A DNA stretch of 64,000 bases from Pseudomonas syringae (GCF_021605415.1 NZ_WKEQ01000006.1:62001-126000), one strand, 5' to 3'; positions 8,280 to 16,953 are shown, numbered from the stretch's first letter. A program made the numbers and translations. Notes: generated by a model from the letters alone, not told the origin.

Positions 8280-9143
8280 GTGAATGTTGATTTGCACTGC
8301 CATAGCACGGCCTCCGACGGCGCTCTTGCGCCTGCGGTACTGGTTGCGCGTGCGTTCGAGAACGGCGTGCGAGTCCTGGCCCTGACCGATCACGACACGC
8401 TCGAAGGCCTGGAGGAGGCGCGAACCGCCGCGACCGGCCTGGGCATGCACCTGGTCAACGGTGTCGAGTTGTCCTGCACTTGGGGCGGTGCGACCATTCA
8501 TGTGCTGGGCTATGGTTTCGACGTCAATGCCGTGCCGTTGGTCGAGGCAATCGCCAGATTGCACGATGGGCGCTGGCTGCGGTCGGAAGAAATAAGCCGC
8601 AAGCTCGCGCTAAAAGGCATGCCCGGCGCGCTCGAAGGCGCGCGGCAGATCCAGCAGGCGCTCGGCGATAGCGGTAACGCGCCGGCCCGTCCGCACTTCG
8701 CCGACTGGATGGTGCGCGAAGGTTTCGTCAAGGATCGCGCCGAAGCGTTTCGCAAATGGCTGGGCGCGGGCAAGCTGGGTGACGTCAAGCAACACTGGCC
8801 GACCCTCGAAGACACCGTTGGCACGCTGCGCGCCGCCGGGGCCTGGGTCAGTCTGGCGCATCCATGGCATTACGATTTCACCCGCAGCAAGCGCCGAAAA
8901 CTGATTGGCGACTATATTCAAGCAGGCGGGCATGCGATCGAAGTGGTCAATGGCCACCAGCCTGCGGAACAGGTGGGCAGCCTGGCAATCCTTGCCCGGG
9001 AGTTCGGTCTGCTGGTCAGTGCCGGCAGTGATTTTCATGGCCCTGGAGGCTGGTCCGAAATCGGTCAATATCGACCGCTGCCGGAGGACCTCCCGCCCTT
9101 GTGGGTTCGGTTCAAACATGAGCCAGTTATTGCCGCCGTCTGA
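8280..9143 (+). CDS. rnm: PHP-domain exoribonuclease / phosphatase (RNase AM, YciV/TrpH)
   Basis: A 287-residue PHP phosphoesterase. Metal-binding motifs are DLHCHSTASDG (4-14), LTDHDT, the GVELSC segment, SLAHPWHYDF, and the C-terminal SAGSDFHGPG. E. coli YciV (Rnm) is a 5'-3' exonuclease that matures the 5' ends of 23S, 16S and 5S rRNA and can act on 3',5'-bisphosphonucleotides. I start it at the GTG at 8280, where homology begins; a TTG at 8262 is possible. It leads a compact plus-strand series, with the next gene 13 bases on. Confidence 0.87.
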   Translation: MNVDLHCHSTASDGALAPAVLVARAFENGVRVLALTDHDTLEGLEEARTAATGLGMHLVNGVELSCTWGGATIHVLGYGFDVNAVPLVEAIARLHDGRWLRSEEISRKLALKGMPGALEGARQIQQALGDSGNAPARPHFADWMVREGFVKDRAEAFRKWLGAGKLGDVKQHWPTLEDTVGTLRAAGAWVSLAHPWHYDFTRSKRRKLIGDYIQAGGHAIEVVNGHQPAEQVGSLAILAREFGLLVSAGSDFHGPGGWSEIGQYRPLPEDLPPLWVRFKHEPVIAAV

Positions 9144-9156
9144 ACAGGAAGACACT

Positions 9157-9786
9157 GTGAGTCAATTTTTCCAGATCCATCCGGAAAACCCGCAAGCGCG
9201 CCTGATCAAACAGGCTGTCGAGATCATCCGTAAAGGCGGGGTGGTGATTTATCCCACGGACTCTTCCTACGCCATCGGTTGCCAGATCGGCGACAAGAAC
9301 GCCATCGAGCGTGTCCGCCGTTTGCGTCAGCTCGATGAAAAGCACAACTTTGCGCTGATTTGCAGCGACCTCTCGCAGCTGGGCAATTACGCCAAGATCG
9401 ACACCGGCACCTTCCGCATTCTCAAAGCCCATTTGCCGGGCCCTTACACGTTCATTCTCAACGCCACCCGCGAAGTGCCGCGCCTGTTGCTGCACCCGAA
9501 GAAACGCACCATCGGCTTGCGCGTACCGAGCCATCCCATCGCGCTGGCACTGCTTGCCGAACTGGGCGAGCCGCTGATGAGCGTGACGCTGATCATGCCC
9601 GGCGATGAAGACCCGTTGAGCGATCCGTATGAAATGCGCCAGATGCTTGAGCATCAAGTGGACTTGATCATCGATGGCGGTTCCGGTGGGATCAAGGCGT
9701 CCACCGTGATCGATCTGACCGGCGATGATCCGGAAGTGGTGCGCGTGGGTTGCGGCGACCCAACGCCGTTCATGGTCGAAGCCTAG
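9157..9786 (+). CDS. YciO-type Sua5/YrdC family protein
   Basis: A 209-residue YrdC-fold protein resembling E. coli YciO. It shows the nucleotide-binding blocks GGVVIYPTDSSYAIGCQIGDKNA, LPGPYTFILNA, and RTIGLRVPSHPIALALL. TsaC/YrdC makes threonylcarbamoyl-AMP for tRNA t6A; YciO paralogues have much weaker activity and their true role is unsettled, so I do not call it tsaC. The GTG at 9157 follows AGGAA. Its stop codon directly abuts the scpA start. Confidence 0.86.
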   Translation: MSQFFQIHPENPQARLIKQAVEIIRKGGVVIYPTDSSYAIGCQIGDKNAIERVRRLRQLDEKHNFALICSDLSQLGNYAKIDTGTFRILKAHLPGPYTFILNATREVPRLLLHPKKRTIGLRVPSHPIALALLAELGEPLMSVTLIMPGDEDPLSDPYEMRQMLEHQVDLIIDGGSGGIKASTVIDLTGDDPEVVRVGCGDPTPFMVEA

Positions 9787-10608
9787 ATGTCCGCAGTGGA
9801 AACCGTTGTCGACCCCCAGGCCGGCGCCCAGCAGGAGCTGCCGTTCGCCATGGTCTACGGCCAGGCGGTCATGGAAATGCCGCTGGATCTGTACATCCCG
9901 CCGGACGCCCTGGAAGTTTTCCTTGAAGCCTTCGAAGGGCCGCTCGACCTGCTGCTGTACCTGATCCGCAAACAGAACATCAACATCCTCGACATACCGG
10001 TAGCGGAAATCACTCGGCAATACATGGGCTACGTCGAATTGATGCAGTCGGTACGCCTGGAGCTTGCAGCCGAGTACCTGGTGATGGCCGCGATGCTCGC
10101 CGAAATCAAGTCGCGGATGCTCTTGCCCCGGGCCGAAACCGTTGAAGACGAAGAAGACGACCCGCGCGCCGAACTGATTCGCCGCTTACAGGAATACGAG
10201 CGCTTCAAGGCCGCCGCCGAAGGCATTGATAACCTGAGCCGCGTCGGCCGCGACGTCGTGGTGCCCAAGCTGGACGCGCCGGAAGCCCGGGCGCGCAAGC
10301 TGTTGCCCGATGTGGCGCTGGAAGAAATTCTGATGTCCATGGCTGAAGTGTTGCGCCGTGGCGATATGTTCGAAAGCCACCAAGTCAGCCGTGAAGCCTT
10401 ATCCACCCGCGAGCGCATGAGCGACGTGCTTGAACGCCTGAAGGGTGGCGGCTTTGTGCCGTTCGTCGAGCTATTCACTGCCGAGGAAGGCAAGCTCGGC
10501 GTGGTCGTCACCTTTATGGCAATTCTCGAACTGGTCAAGGAATCCTTGGTCGAGCTGGTGCAGAATGAGCCCTTCGCCGCGATTCACGTGCGAGCCCGAG
10601 CCGAATAA
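9787..10608 (+). CDS. scpA: Segregation and condensation protein A
   Basis: A 273-residue kleisin that bridges the SMC dimer and ScpB in the chromosome-organising Smc-ScpAB complex. The N-terminal SMC-neck binding helix region is FEGPLDLLLYLIRKQNINILDIPVAEITRQY; the centre is acidic (EDEEDDPRAEL); the C-terminal winged helix ends LELVKESLVELVQNEPFAAIHVRA. It has an extra N-terminal segment of about 40 residues before the family core. The ATG at 9787 directly follows the yciO TAG. The scpB start is 12 bases downstream. Confidence 0.93.
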   Translation: MSAVETVVDPQAGAQQELPFAMVYGQAVMEMPLDLYIPPDALEVFLEAFEGPLDLLLYLIRKQNINILDIPVAEITRQYMGYVELMQSVRLELAAEYLVMAAMLAEIKSRMLLPRAETVEDEEDDPRAELIRRLQEYERFKAAAEGIDNLSRVGRDVVVPKLDAPEARARKLLPDVALEEILMSMAEVLRRGDMFESHQVSREALSTRERMSDVLERLKGGGFVPFVELFTAEEGKLGVVVTFMAILELVKESLVELVQNEPFAAIHVRARAE

Positions 10609-10619
10609 CGAGTCGAAAC

Positions 10620-11594
<975 letters not shown>

Positions 11595-11611
11595 AACACA
11601 GCTGACCCAAC

Positions 11612-11701
11612 TGTAGGAGTGAGCCTGCTCGTGATAGCGGTGTATCAGTCACTCTCTTGATCGAATGTCACACCGCCATCGCGAGCAGGCTCACTCCTAC
11701 A
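11612..11701. repeat. REP inverted repeat pair downstream of scpB
   Basis: The left arm begins TGTAGGAGTGAGCCTGCTCG (11612) and the right arm ends CGAGCAGGCTCACTCCTACA (11701); the arms are nearly perfect inverted copies separated by about 26 bases. The same family occurs at 22049-22138. It lies between scpB and the DUF1289 gene and may limit read-through. Confidence 0.88.
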
Positions 11702-11728
11702 AGGAACTGTGCCGTTCTGGAGAATTGG

Positions 11729-11920
11729 ATGAGCTCAACCAAAGACCCTTGCATCAGCCTCTGCAAATTCACCGATGACATCTGCCTCGGCTGCGGCCGC
11801 AGCAAGCGCGAGATCAAGGCCTGGAAGAAACTCGACAAGGATGACAAGCGCACGGTCTTGGCCGAAGCCGCGCTGCGCCTGATCAAACTCGGCGGCGCCG
11901 GTCGGCGGAAAAAGAAATAA
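11729..11920 (+). CDS. DUF1289 four-cysteine small protein
   Basis: A 63-residue protein of the DUF1289 family: DPCISLCKFTDDICLGCGRS gives four cysteines (8, 12, 19, 22) suited to binding zinc or an Fe-S centre, followed by KREIKAWKKLDKDDK and a strongly basic end (GRRKKK). Function unknown; relatives are often near tRNA or rRNA modification genes, and here it precedes rluB. GGAGA lies before the ATG at 11729; the longer upstream frame overlaps the REP element and is rejected. Confidence 0.88.
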   Translation: MSSTKDPCISLCKFTDDICLGCGRSKREIKAWKKLDKDDKRTVLAEAALRLIKLGGAGRRKKK

Positions 11921-12062
11921 CCTGGCCTCGATCAGCTAGTCTCTGATGCGCGAACGCCCGCATGCGCGTATGATTCGCGACCCTTCGGCGATCCTTCGCC
12001 CGAAAACACAGTTTTCAATGCTTCAGGCGCCGCCTGAACAGACCACACCGGGAGGTGCCCAG

Positions 12063-13277
12063 ATGAGTGACATCAATCAGAAAGACGACCAGGAAATCGG
12101 ACCTGCAGGCGAAAAGCTGCAGAAAGTCCTCGCCCGTATCGGCGTCGGCTCGCGCCGTGACGTTGAAGCCTGGATCAGCCAGGGCCGCATCAAGGTCAAT
12201 GGCAAAGACGCCACGCTTGGCCTGCGCGTCGACATGCACGACGCCATCACCATCGATGGCAAAGTGATCAAGCGTGAAGAAGCTGCCGAGTCGGTTCGCC
12301 GCGTGATCATGTACAACAAGCCCGATGGCGAAATCTGCACCCGTGACGACCCGGAAGGCCGTCCGACCGTGTTCGACAAGCTGCCGCGTCCGAAAGAAGG
12401 CCGCTGGATCAACATCGGTCGTCTCGACATCAACACCACCGGTCTGCTGATGTTCACCACCGACGGTGAGCTGGCCAACCGTTTGATGCACCCGTCCTAC
12501 GAGATGGACCGTGAGTACGCAGTGCGTGTACGCGGTGAAGTCGATGACGAAATGATCGAACGCCTGAAGGCGGGCGTCGTGCTTGAAGACGGCCCGGCGC
12601 GTTTCACCGACATTCAACAGGCTCCGGGTGGCGAAGGCTTCAACCACTGGTATCACTGCGTGGTCATGGAAGGTCGCAACCGTGAGGTTCGTCGTCTGTG
12701 GGAATCCCAGGGCCTGGTGGTCAGCCGTCTGAAGCGTGTGCGTTTCGGTCCGGTGTTCCTCAACTCCGACTTGCCGATGGGCCGCTGGCGCGAAATGAGC
12801 CAGTACGAAGTCGACGTGTTGAGCGCCGAAGTCGGGCTGACGCCTGTAGCGATGCCGCAACTGAACGCCAAGAGCAAAGACAAGCTTGATCGCATGCAGC
12901 GCAAATCGTCGCGTCCGATGGGCAAGACCGAGCGCGTACGGACTTTGCGTCCGGCCACCGCTGGCCCGGCCAGTGGCCCGCGTCAAAGCCGTGAGCCGCA
13001 GATCGAAGGCGAACGTCCAGGTCGCAAACCGGCTGCACGTCCGGATGGCGAACGCGCGCCACGCGGCCGTACCGAACGTGGCGAAGGTCGTGCGCCGACC
13101 GGTCGTGGTACGCCGGTAGCGGATCGTCCAGCCGACACCGCCAAGCGCCCGGCCAAGCCGGCACCGAAGCGTCCGGGCATCAAACTGGTCGACGGCGACA
13201 AGCCATCGGGCAAACGCCGTGGCGCACCGGCAGGCTCGGGTCAGCGTCCGGGCTTCGGGCGCAAAAAGACGGATTGA
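12063..13277 (+). CDS. rluB: 23S rRNA pseudouridine(2605) synthase RluB
   Basis: A 404-residue enzyme converting U2605 (E. coli numbering) of 23S rRNA to pseudouridine. The S4 RNA-binding domain is about residues 17-75 (KLQKVLARIGVGSRRDVEAWI). The catalytic domain is about 80-255 with nucleophile Asp122 in GRLDINTTGLLMFTTDGELA. The last about 145 residues are a disordered Arg/Pro/Gly-rich tail, typical of pseudomonad RluB and probably RNA-binding. The ATG at 12063 follows GGGAGGTG; earlier in-frame starts lack a ribosome site. Confidence 0.92.
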   Translation: MSDINQKDDQEIGPAGEKLQKVLARIGVGSRRDVEAWISQGRIKVNGKDATLGLRVDMHDAITIDGKVIKREEAAESVRRVIMYNKPDGEICTRDDPEGRPTVFDKLPRPKEGRWINIGRLDINTTGLLMFTTDGELANRLMHPSYEMDREYAVRVRGEVDDEMIERLKAGVVLEDGPARFTDIQQAPGGEGFNHWYHCVVMEGRNREVRRLWESQGLVVSRLKRVRFGPVFLNSDLPMGRWREMSQYEVDVLSAEVGLTPVAMPQLNAKSKDKLDRMQRKSSRPMGKTERVRTLRPATAGPASGPRQSREPQIEGERPGRKPAARPDGERAPRGRTERGEGRAPTGRGTPVADRPADTAKRPAKPAPKRPGIKLVDGDKPSGKRRGAPAGSGQRPGFGRKKTD

Positions 13278-13310
13278 GGCGGCTTTGAGCTTTGAGCGGT
13301 AAGAGAAATA

Positions 13311-13339
13311 CGCCAACCACAGGGTTGGCGTTTTTTTTT
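13311..13339 (+). terminator. Rho-independent terminator of rluB
   Basis: CGCCAACC (13311-13318), four-base loop, GGTTGGCG (13323-13330), then nine T residues, 34 bases after the rluB stop. Confidence 0.92.
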
Positions 13340-13366
13340 GCCTGGCGAAAGTGTTTTTGATGTCCC

Positions 13367-13388
13367 CATCGCTGGCTTGCCAGCGATG
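13367..13388. repeat. Short palindrome (CATCGCTGG / CCAGCGATG)
   Basis: A nine-base perfect stem with a CTTG loop between rluB and the convergent M29-like gene. The sequence is typical of abundant pseudomonad intergenic palindromes; on the minus strand it may help end transcription of the M29-like gene. Confidence 0.6.
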
Positions 13389-13418
13389 AGGCCAGGAGAA
13401 GCACTACCCATATCAACG

Positions 13419-14384
13419 CTAGAGCACAAAACGCCCGTCAAACACGGGTTTGTCATCCAGCGCCAAAACGCCGCTTGAGAAGATCAGATCCAGGTGATGG
13501 CTGCCCTTGGCCCCGCCGCCCAACCCGAGGTGCAAGCCGCAATGGCGCTCTTCGAAACCGGCATTGCGCGCGTAGAGATCCTTCACGCCTTCGTTGGTGC
13601 CAATCCCCAGTTCTTCAATTCGCCGGTTCGACGGGTTGGCGTCGAGGTATTTGTTGAAATCATGTTCCAGCCCCGGCACGTCGGTGGCGATGCGGCTGAT
13701 GGTCGAGTCTTCGATCCACAGCTCCAGCGGTGACTCCAGCACGCCGTATTTGCGCGCAAATGGAATCGTGCTGAGGAAAGTCCCCATGAATTTCACATGG
13801 CCGTTGATCGCTTCACTGTGGCTGGCGATTTCGCCGGGGGCCAGGTCGAAGTTGCCGACGCCGTTGATGTCCGTCCATTTCTTGATGCTGCTCAGCGGTG
13901 TTTCAAAGCGGGAGCCGTGTTCATCGGTGAACGTGAGGGTGGTGGCCTGAGACATGCGCTGGATCAAATGGCTGTTCAGCCCGGCGATCCGTTGCGGGGT
14001 GATGCTGAAGGTGTCGTAGAAATAATCGCCGTAATCCTTGAACAGCAGGGACTTCTTCCAGTTTTCCGCCATCACCGCTTGCAGGGCGCGGACGAAATCC
14101 GGGCCGTCGGGGCGCGGGTTGGGCAGGGTGGAAGAGTCGTAGAAGAAAATGTACAGGTCGCTGTCGGCAATTGCCGAGGTCAGTGTCGCGGTGGGTTCCA
14201 GATCCAGACGGCGTGCGCTGAAGCTGAAGCGCGGATGGTCGCCAGCCTGTTCGGCGATGGCCCCGGTCAGCGCTTCGTATTCAGCCGTATGACCGAGCAG
14301 GATTCTGGCCGAATCGAGGTCGGCGATGGCGGGATGATGTTCGAGGTAGTAGAGAAAATGTGAAATCGCGCGTGGCTTATCCAT
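13419..14384 (-). CDS. M29 aminopeptidase / NicX-like metalloenzyme
   Basis: A 321-residue protein that I place in the peptidase M29 (aminopeptidase T) / NicX superfamily from its C-terminal block: RIEELGIGTNEGVKD, then HCGLHLGLGGGAKGSHHLDL and the LALDDKPVFDG end, which parallels the metal-binding His and CHLDIPLRNC...LDDK region of NicX (2,5-dihydroxypyridine dioxygenase). Usual M29 peptidases are longer (about 360-410) and carry two catalytic Glu plus several His; only part of that set is obvious here, so peptidase activity is not assured. GGGAGGG precedes the ATG at 14384. It follows the 45-residue peptide gene on the same strand, with a GC-rich hairpin between. Isolated from other metabolic genes. 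Confidence 0.7.
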   Translation of the reverse strand: MDKPRAISHFLYYLEHHPAIADLDSARILLGHTAEYEALTGAIAEQAGDHPRFSFSARRLDLEPTATLTSAIADSDLYIFFYDSSTLPNPRPDGPDFVRALQAVMAENWKKSLLFKDYGDYFYDTFSITPQRIAGLNSHLIQRMSQATTLTFTDEHGSRFETPLSSIKKWTDINGVGNFDLAPGEIASHSEAINGHVKFMGTFLSTIPFARKYGVLESPLELWIEDSTISRIATDVPGLEHDFNKYLDANPSNRRIEELGIGTNEGVKDLYARNAGFEERHCGLHLGLGGGAKGSHHLDLIFSSGVLALDDKPVFDGRFVL

Positions 14385-14415
14385 GAGCCCTCCCTGACGG
14401 TCCGTGAAATGGAGC

Positions 14416-14446
14416 GGCAGGCACGACCGGCCGGATCGTGCCTGCC
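14416..14446 (-). promoter_or_regulatory. Intercistronic hairpin between peptide gene and M29-like gene
   Basis: An 11-base perfect stem (GGCAGGCACGA at 14416-14426; TCGTGCCTGCC at 14436-14446) with a nine-base GC loop, 11 bases after the peptide stop and 32 bases before the M29-like start. It has no U-run. Such hairpins often stabilise the upstream short message and reduce downstream expression, setting a high peptide-to-enzyme ratio. Confidence 0.55.
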
Positions 14447-14456
14447 CGGGAGGGGC

Positions 14457-14594
14457 TTACAGAGGCCACATCGCCGTGCCGAACGGAACGACCGCGTCAG
14501 CTTGCATCATTTCAACGGCGGCTTCATGGGTTGGTGCTTCGAACCATTCGTCCAGTTGCAGTTCGGTGTCCACGTCTTTTTCCAGTACTTGCAT
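14457..14594 (-). CDS. Small acidic peptide, possible modified-peptide precursor
   Basis: A 45-residue ORF with a strong AGGAG eight bases before the ATG at 14594. It reads MQVLEKDVDTELQLDEWFEA, ..., and ends AVVPFGTAMWPL. It has ten acidic residues, one Lys, no Arg and no Cys. An acidic N-terminal part (LQLDEWFEA) followed by a short uncharged C-terminal part (VVPFGTAMWPL) resembles the leader/core layout of RiPP precursors or carrier peptides, but I recognise no known family. The neighbouring enzyme on the same strand is the M29/NicX-like protein. Being coding is supported by the ribosome site, position and spacing; function is unknown. Confidence 0.65.
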   Translation of the reverse strand: MQVLEKDVDTELQLDEWFEAPTHEAAVEMMQADAVVPFGTAMWPL

Positions 14595-14940
14595 GGTCAA
14601 TCTCCTAGAGACTTTTGAGTGGGGACAACGACGCGCTCCTCATGAGCAAACAGCGCGCTGACTTGCCGGTCGAGGCGGCCGGCAAGACGCTGGAAAGCTA
14701 GTTCACGGCTTTTGGGAGTGCAAAAAATTGTCGATTTAATTTTTAAATAAACTTTTTATTCTGTTTTGGCGTTGTCGGTTTTTCATTGCGAAACAAAAAA
14801 CTAGGCAGCTTATTTGATAGCAAGCTATTTAACGTCAATTTGCAGGCAACTGAAGGACGCGTCTGATTCGGAAAAAATCCGTTACGCGCTGTAAAGATAA
14901 GTTTCCGAAAAGAGCCGTTATTGCGAACGTAAGCGCACAC
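14595..14940 (-). promoter_or_regulatory. AT-rich upstream region of the peptide / M29-like pair
   Basis: No convincing gene. It contains a hairpin CTTGCCGG / CCGGCAAG (14662-14686) and then a markedly AT-rich zone (about 14715-14850, with TTTAATTTTTAAATAAAC and long A/T runs) in an otherwise GC-rich chromosome. It is the likely promoter region for the minus-strand pair and a plausible target for MvaT/H-NS-type silencers. Confidence 0.5.
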
Positions 14941-14946
14941 GGCAGT

Positions 14947-14998
14947 GGCCTGTAAGGAAAAGCTGCCGAAGCGGTGCCTGCTTCAAGCGTTACAGGCC
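14947..14998 (+). ncRNA. Nested inverted repeat, candidate structured RNA or leader
   Basis: GGCCTGTAA (14947-14955) and TTACAGGCC (14990-14998) are perfect nine-base arms; inside them GAAGC (14968-14972) pairs with GCTTC (14980-14984). A further stem, GGG-TGAG with CTCA-T-CCC, follows at about 15028-15050. The structures end shortly before an AAGGAGG ribosome site and a 48-codon ORF. It could be the 5' leader of that ORF, a riboswitch-like element or a small RNA; I do not recognise a class. Confidence 0.35.
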
Positions 14999-15082
14999 TC
15001 TGTTCCGCTTGTTTGCGCTGCGATTGAAGGGTGAGATGCCACTCATCCCTGCCGTGCAGGTGCATAACAAAAAGGAGGCGCA

Positions 15083-15229
15083 ATGAACGCCGAAGCTGAT
15101 CTTCACTTCTCCCGAAAGGACGGTTATTCCATCGTCCCCGTTCATGGCCTGCAAAGGCTTGACTCACATTTTGCAGCCGCTCGAGCGTTTCGAGGCGGAC
15201 ACACGCAATCCCGGCAACCGGCACGCTGA
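15083..15229 (+). CDS. Small ORF with strong ribosome site, function unknown
   Basis: A 48-residue ORF starting MNAEADLHFSRKDGYSIVPV and ending QSRQPAR, preceded by AAGGAGG at ideal spacing from the ATG at 15083. No domain recognised. The first half looks like coding sequence; the Arg-rich second half looks less so, so this may be the beginning of a longer gene truncated by frameshift. It sits between the structured element and the aroP promoter region. Confidence 0.4.
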   Translation: MNAEADLHFSRKDGYSIVPVHGLQRLDSHFAAARAFRGGHTQSRQPAR

Positions 15230-15264
15230 TCCAGTGATGTCTGGCAGCAGGGGGTTAGCGGTGT

Positions 15265-15270
15265 ACAATG
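15265..15270 (+). promoter_or_regulatory. Possible -10 element of the aroP transcript
   Basis: TACAAT in the context GCGGTGTACAATGCG, a good match to TATAAT, about 128 bases before the leader peptide and 251 before aroP. No strong -35 is obvious, so this is tentative. Confidence 0.35.
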
Positions 15271-15397
15271 CGCCGCGTTTTAACTGTGACCCTCTGCGTA
15301 ATCGCGCAAATTTCAAGGCTATCCGCTTTGTTCACTCCGCCGCGTCACGAGCGTGTCGGGTTCGATTTCGTCACAGATAAAAACAAACAGGTGACGC

Positions 15398-15460
15398 ATG
15401 ACCGTTGTAAAAACGCTGAATTCCTGGTGCCTGCGCTGGGGTTTGATCGGGGTTGCCTGA
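15398..15460 (+). CDS. Trp-containing leader peptide upstream of aroP
   Basis: A 20-residue ORF (starts MTVVKTLNSW, ends GLIGVA) with CAGGTGA before its ATG. It carries Trp at positions 10 and 14, dense for so short a peptide, directly upstream of an aromatic amino acid permease gene. The RNA immediately after the second Trp codon, GGTTTGAT (15440-15447), is perfectly complementary to ATCAAACC (15495-15502), and GGTTGC (15451-15456) to GCAACC (15465-15470). A ribosome paused at Trp14 would block these pairings. This suggests translation-coupled control of aroP; the mechanism is inferred. Confidence 0.55.
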   Translation: MTVVKTLNSWCLRWGLIGVA

Positions 15461-15502
15461 AATCGCAACCTTGCAGCAACGTCTTCTGAACATCATCAAA
15501 CC
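15440..15502 (+). promoter_or_regulatory. Leader RNA structure of aroP
   Basis: The outer stem GGTTTGAT / ATCAAACC brackets the end of the leader ORF; the inner stem GGTTGC / GCAACC has the leader stop codon in its loop. A second GCAAC (15476-15480) could compete for the same GTTGC, giving mutually exclusive folds. The distance to the aroP start is 18 bases, so the fold could affect access to the ribosome site or Rho. Confidence 0.45.
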
Positions 15503-15520
15503 TTGCGTGAGACCTTTTTC

Positions 15521-16939
15521 ATGAGTGGACAAAACTCACAATCAGGCGAGCTGAAACGCGGCCTGAAAAATCGCCATATTCAACTGATCGCCCTCGGTGG
15601 CGCGATCGGTACGGGCTTGTTCCTCGGCTCGGCCGGGGTACTGAAGTCCGCCGGCCCGTCGATGATTCTCGGCTACGCCATCTGCGGCTTCATCGCCTTC
15701 ATGATCATGCGCCAGCTCGGCGAAATGATTGTCGAAGAGCCGGTGGCCGGTTCCTTCAGCCATTTTGCGCACAAATACTGGGGCGGTTTCGCCGGTTTTC
15801 TCTCGGGTTGGAACTGCTGGATCCTGTACATCCTGGTGGGCATGTCCGAGCTGACCGCCGTCGGCAAATACATCCATTACTGGGCGCCGGACATCCCGAC
15901 CTGGGTCAGCGCCGCTGCGTTTTTCGTGTTGATCAACGCGATCAACCTGGCCAACGTCAAAGTCTTCGGCGAGGCTGAATTCTGGTTCGCGATCATCAAG
16001 GTCGTGGCGATTGTCGGCATGATCGCCCTCGGCAGTTATCTGCTGGTCAGCGGTAACGGCGGCCCGCAGGCATCGGTCAGCAATCTCTGGTCGCACGGCG
16101 GATTTTTCCCCAATGGCGTCAGCGGTCTAGTGATGGCCATGGCGATCATCATGTTCTCCTTTGGCGGTCTGGAAATGCTTGGCTTCACCGCTGCCGAAGC
16201 CGACAAGCCGAAAACCGTGATCCCGAAAGCGATCAATCAGGTGATCTACCGGATCCTGATTTTTTACATCGGCGCCCTGGTGATTCTGCTGTCGCTGACA
16301 CCGTGGGACAGCTTGCTGACCACGCTGAACGCTTCCGGCGATTCCTACAGCGGCAGCCCGTTCGTGCAGGTTTTTTCGATGCTGGGCAGCAACACCGCTG
16401 CGCACATTCTCAACTTCGTCGTATTGACTGCGGCACTCTCGGTGTACAACAGCGGCACGTACTGCAACAGCCGCATGCTGCTGGGCATGGCCGAACAGGG
16501 CGATGCGCCGAAAGGTCTGGCGAAAATCGACAAGCGCGGCGTGCCGGTGCGTTCGATTCTGGCCTCGGCGGCGGTGACGTTGATCGCGGTGTTGCTGAAC
16601 TACCTGATCCCGCAAAGCGCGCTGGAACTGTTGATGTCGCTGGTCGTGGCGACGCTGGTGATCAACTGGGCGATGATCAGCTTCTCGCACTTCAAGTTCC
16701 GCCAGCACATGGACAAGACTGGCCAGACGTCGCTGTTCAAGGCGTTGTGGTATCCGTACGGCAACTACGTTTGCCTGGCGTTCGTGGTGTTCATTCTGGG
16801 CGTGATGTTGCTGATCCCGGGGATTCAAATCTCGGTGTATGCGATTCCGGTGTGGCTCGTGTTCATGTGGGTTTGTTACGGGATCAAGAACAAGCGCAGC
16901 GCACAACAGGCGTTGCACGCGGCGGCGGCTTCCAAGTAA
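15521..16939 (+). CDS. aroP: Aromatic amino acid permease AroP
   Basis: A 472-residue proton-coupled amino acid permease of the APC superfamily with 12 hydrophobic segments. The family signature is near the N-terminus ([32 protein letters not shown]), with the conserved [19 protein letters not shown] and [19 protein letters not shown] blocks. It most resembles AroP/PheP carriers of Phe, Tyr and Trp. The nearby phh phenylalanine cluster and a Trp-rich leader peptide just upstream agree with this. The ribosome site is weak (GTGAGA), which fits leader control. A strong terminator follows. Confidence 0.87.
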   Translation: MSGQNSQSGELKRGLKNRHIQLIALGGAIGTGLFLGSAGVLKSAGPSMILGYAICGFIAFMIMRQLGEMIVEEPVAGSFSHFAHKYWGGFAGFLSGWNCWILYILVGMSELTAVGKYIHYWAPDIPTWVSAAAFFVLINAINLANVKVFGEAEFWFAIIKVVAIVGMIALGSYLLVSGNGGPQASVSNLWSHGGFFPNGVSGLVMAMAIIMFSFGGLEMLGFTAAEADKPKTVIPKAINQVIYRILIFYIGALVILLSLTPWDSLLTTLNASGDSYSGSPFVQVFSMLGSNTAAHILNFVVLTAALSVYNSGTYCNSRMLLGMAEQGDAPKGLAKIDKRGVPVRSILASAAVTLIAVLLNYLIPQSALELLMSLVVATLVINWAMISFSHFKFRQHMDKTGQTSLFKALWYPYGNYVCLAFVVFILGVMLLIPGIQISVYAIPVWLVFMWVCYGIKNKRSAQQALHAAAASK

Positions 16940-16953
16940 GCGCAATCGCAAAA

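Noticed and set aside
12015..13316. A 433-codon minus-strand frame opposite rluB
   Set aside because: Antisense to a certain gene and runs into its terminator.
14597..14643. A 12-codon minus-strand ORF ending at the ribosome site of the 45-residue peptide gene
   Set aside because: No ribosome site of its own and very short; probably chance, though a coupling role cannot be excluded.
14743..14940. A 65-codon minus-strand frame in the AT-rich zone
   Set aside because: GTG start without ribosome site; residues reflect AT-rich DNA, and the codon pattern is unlike the rest of the window.
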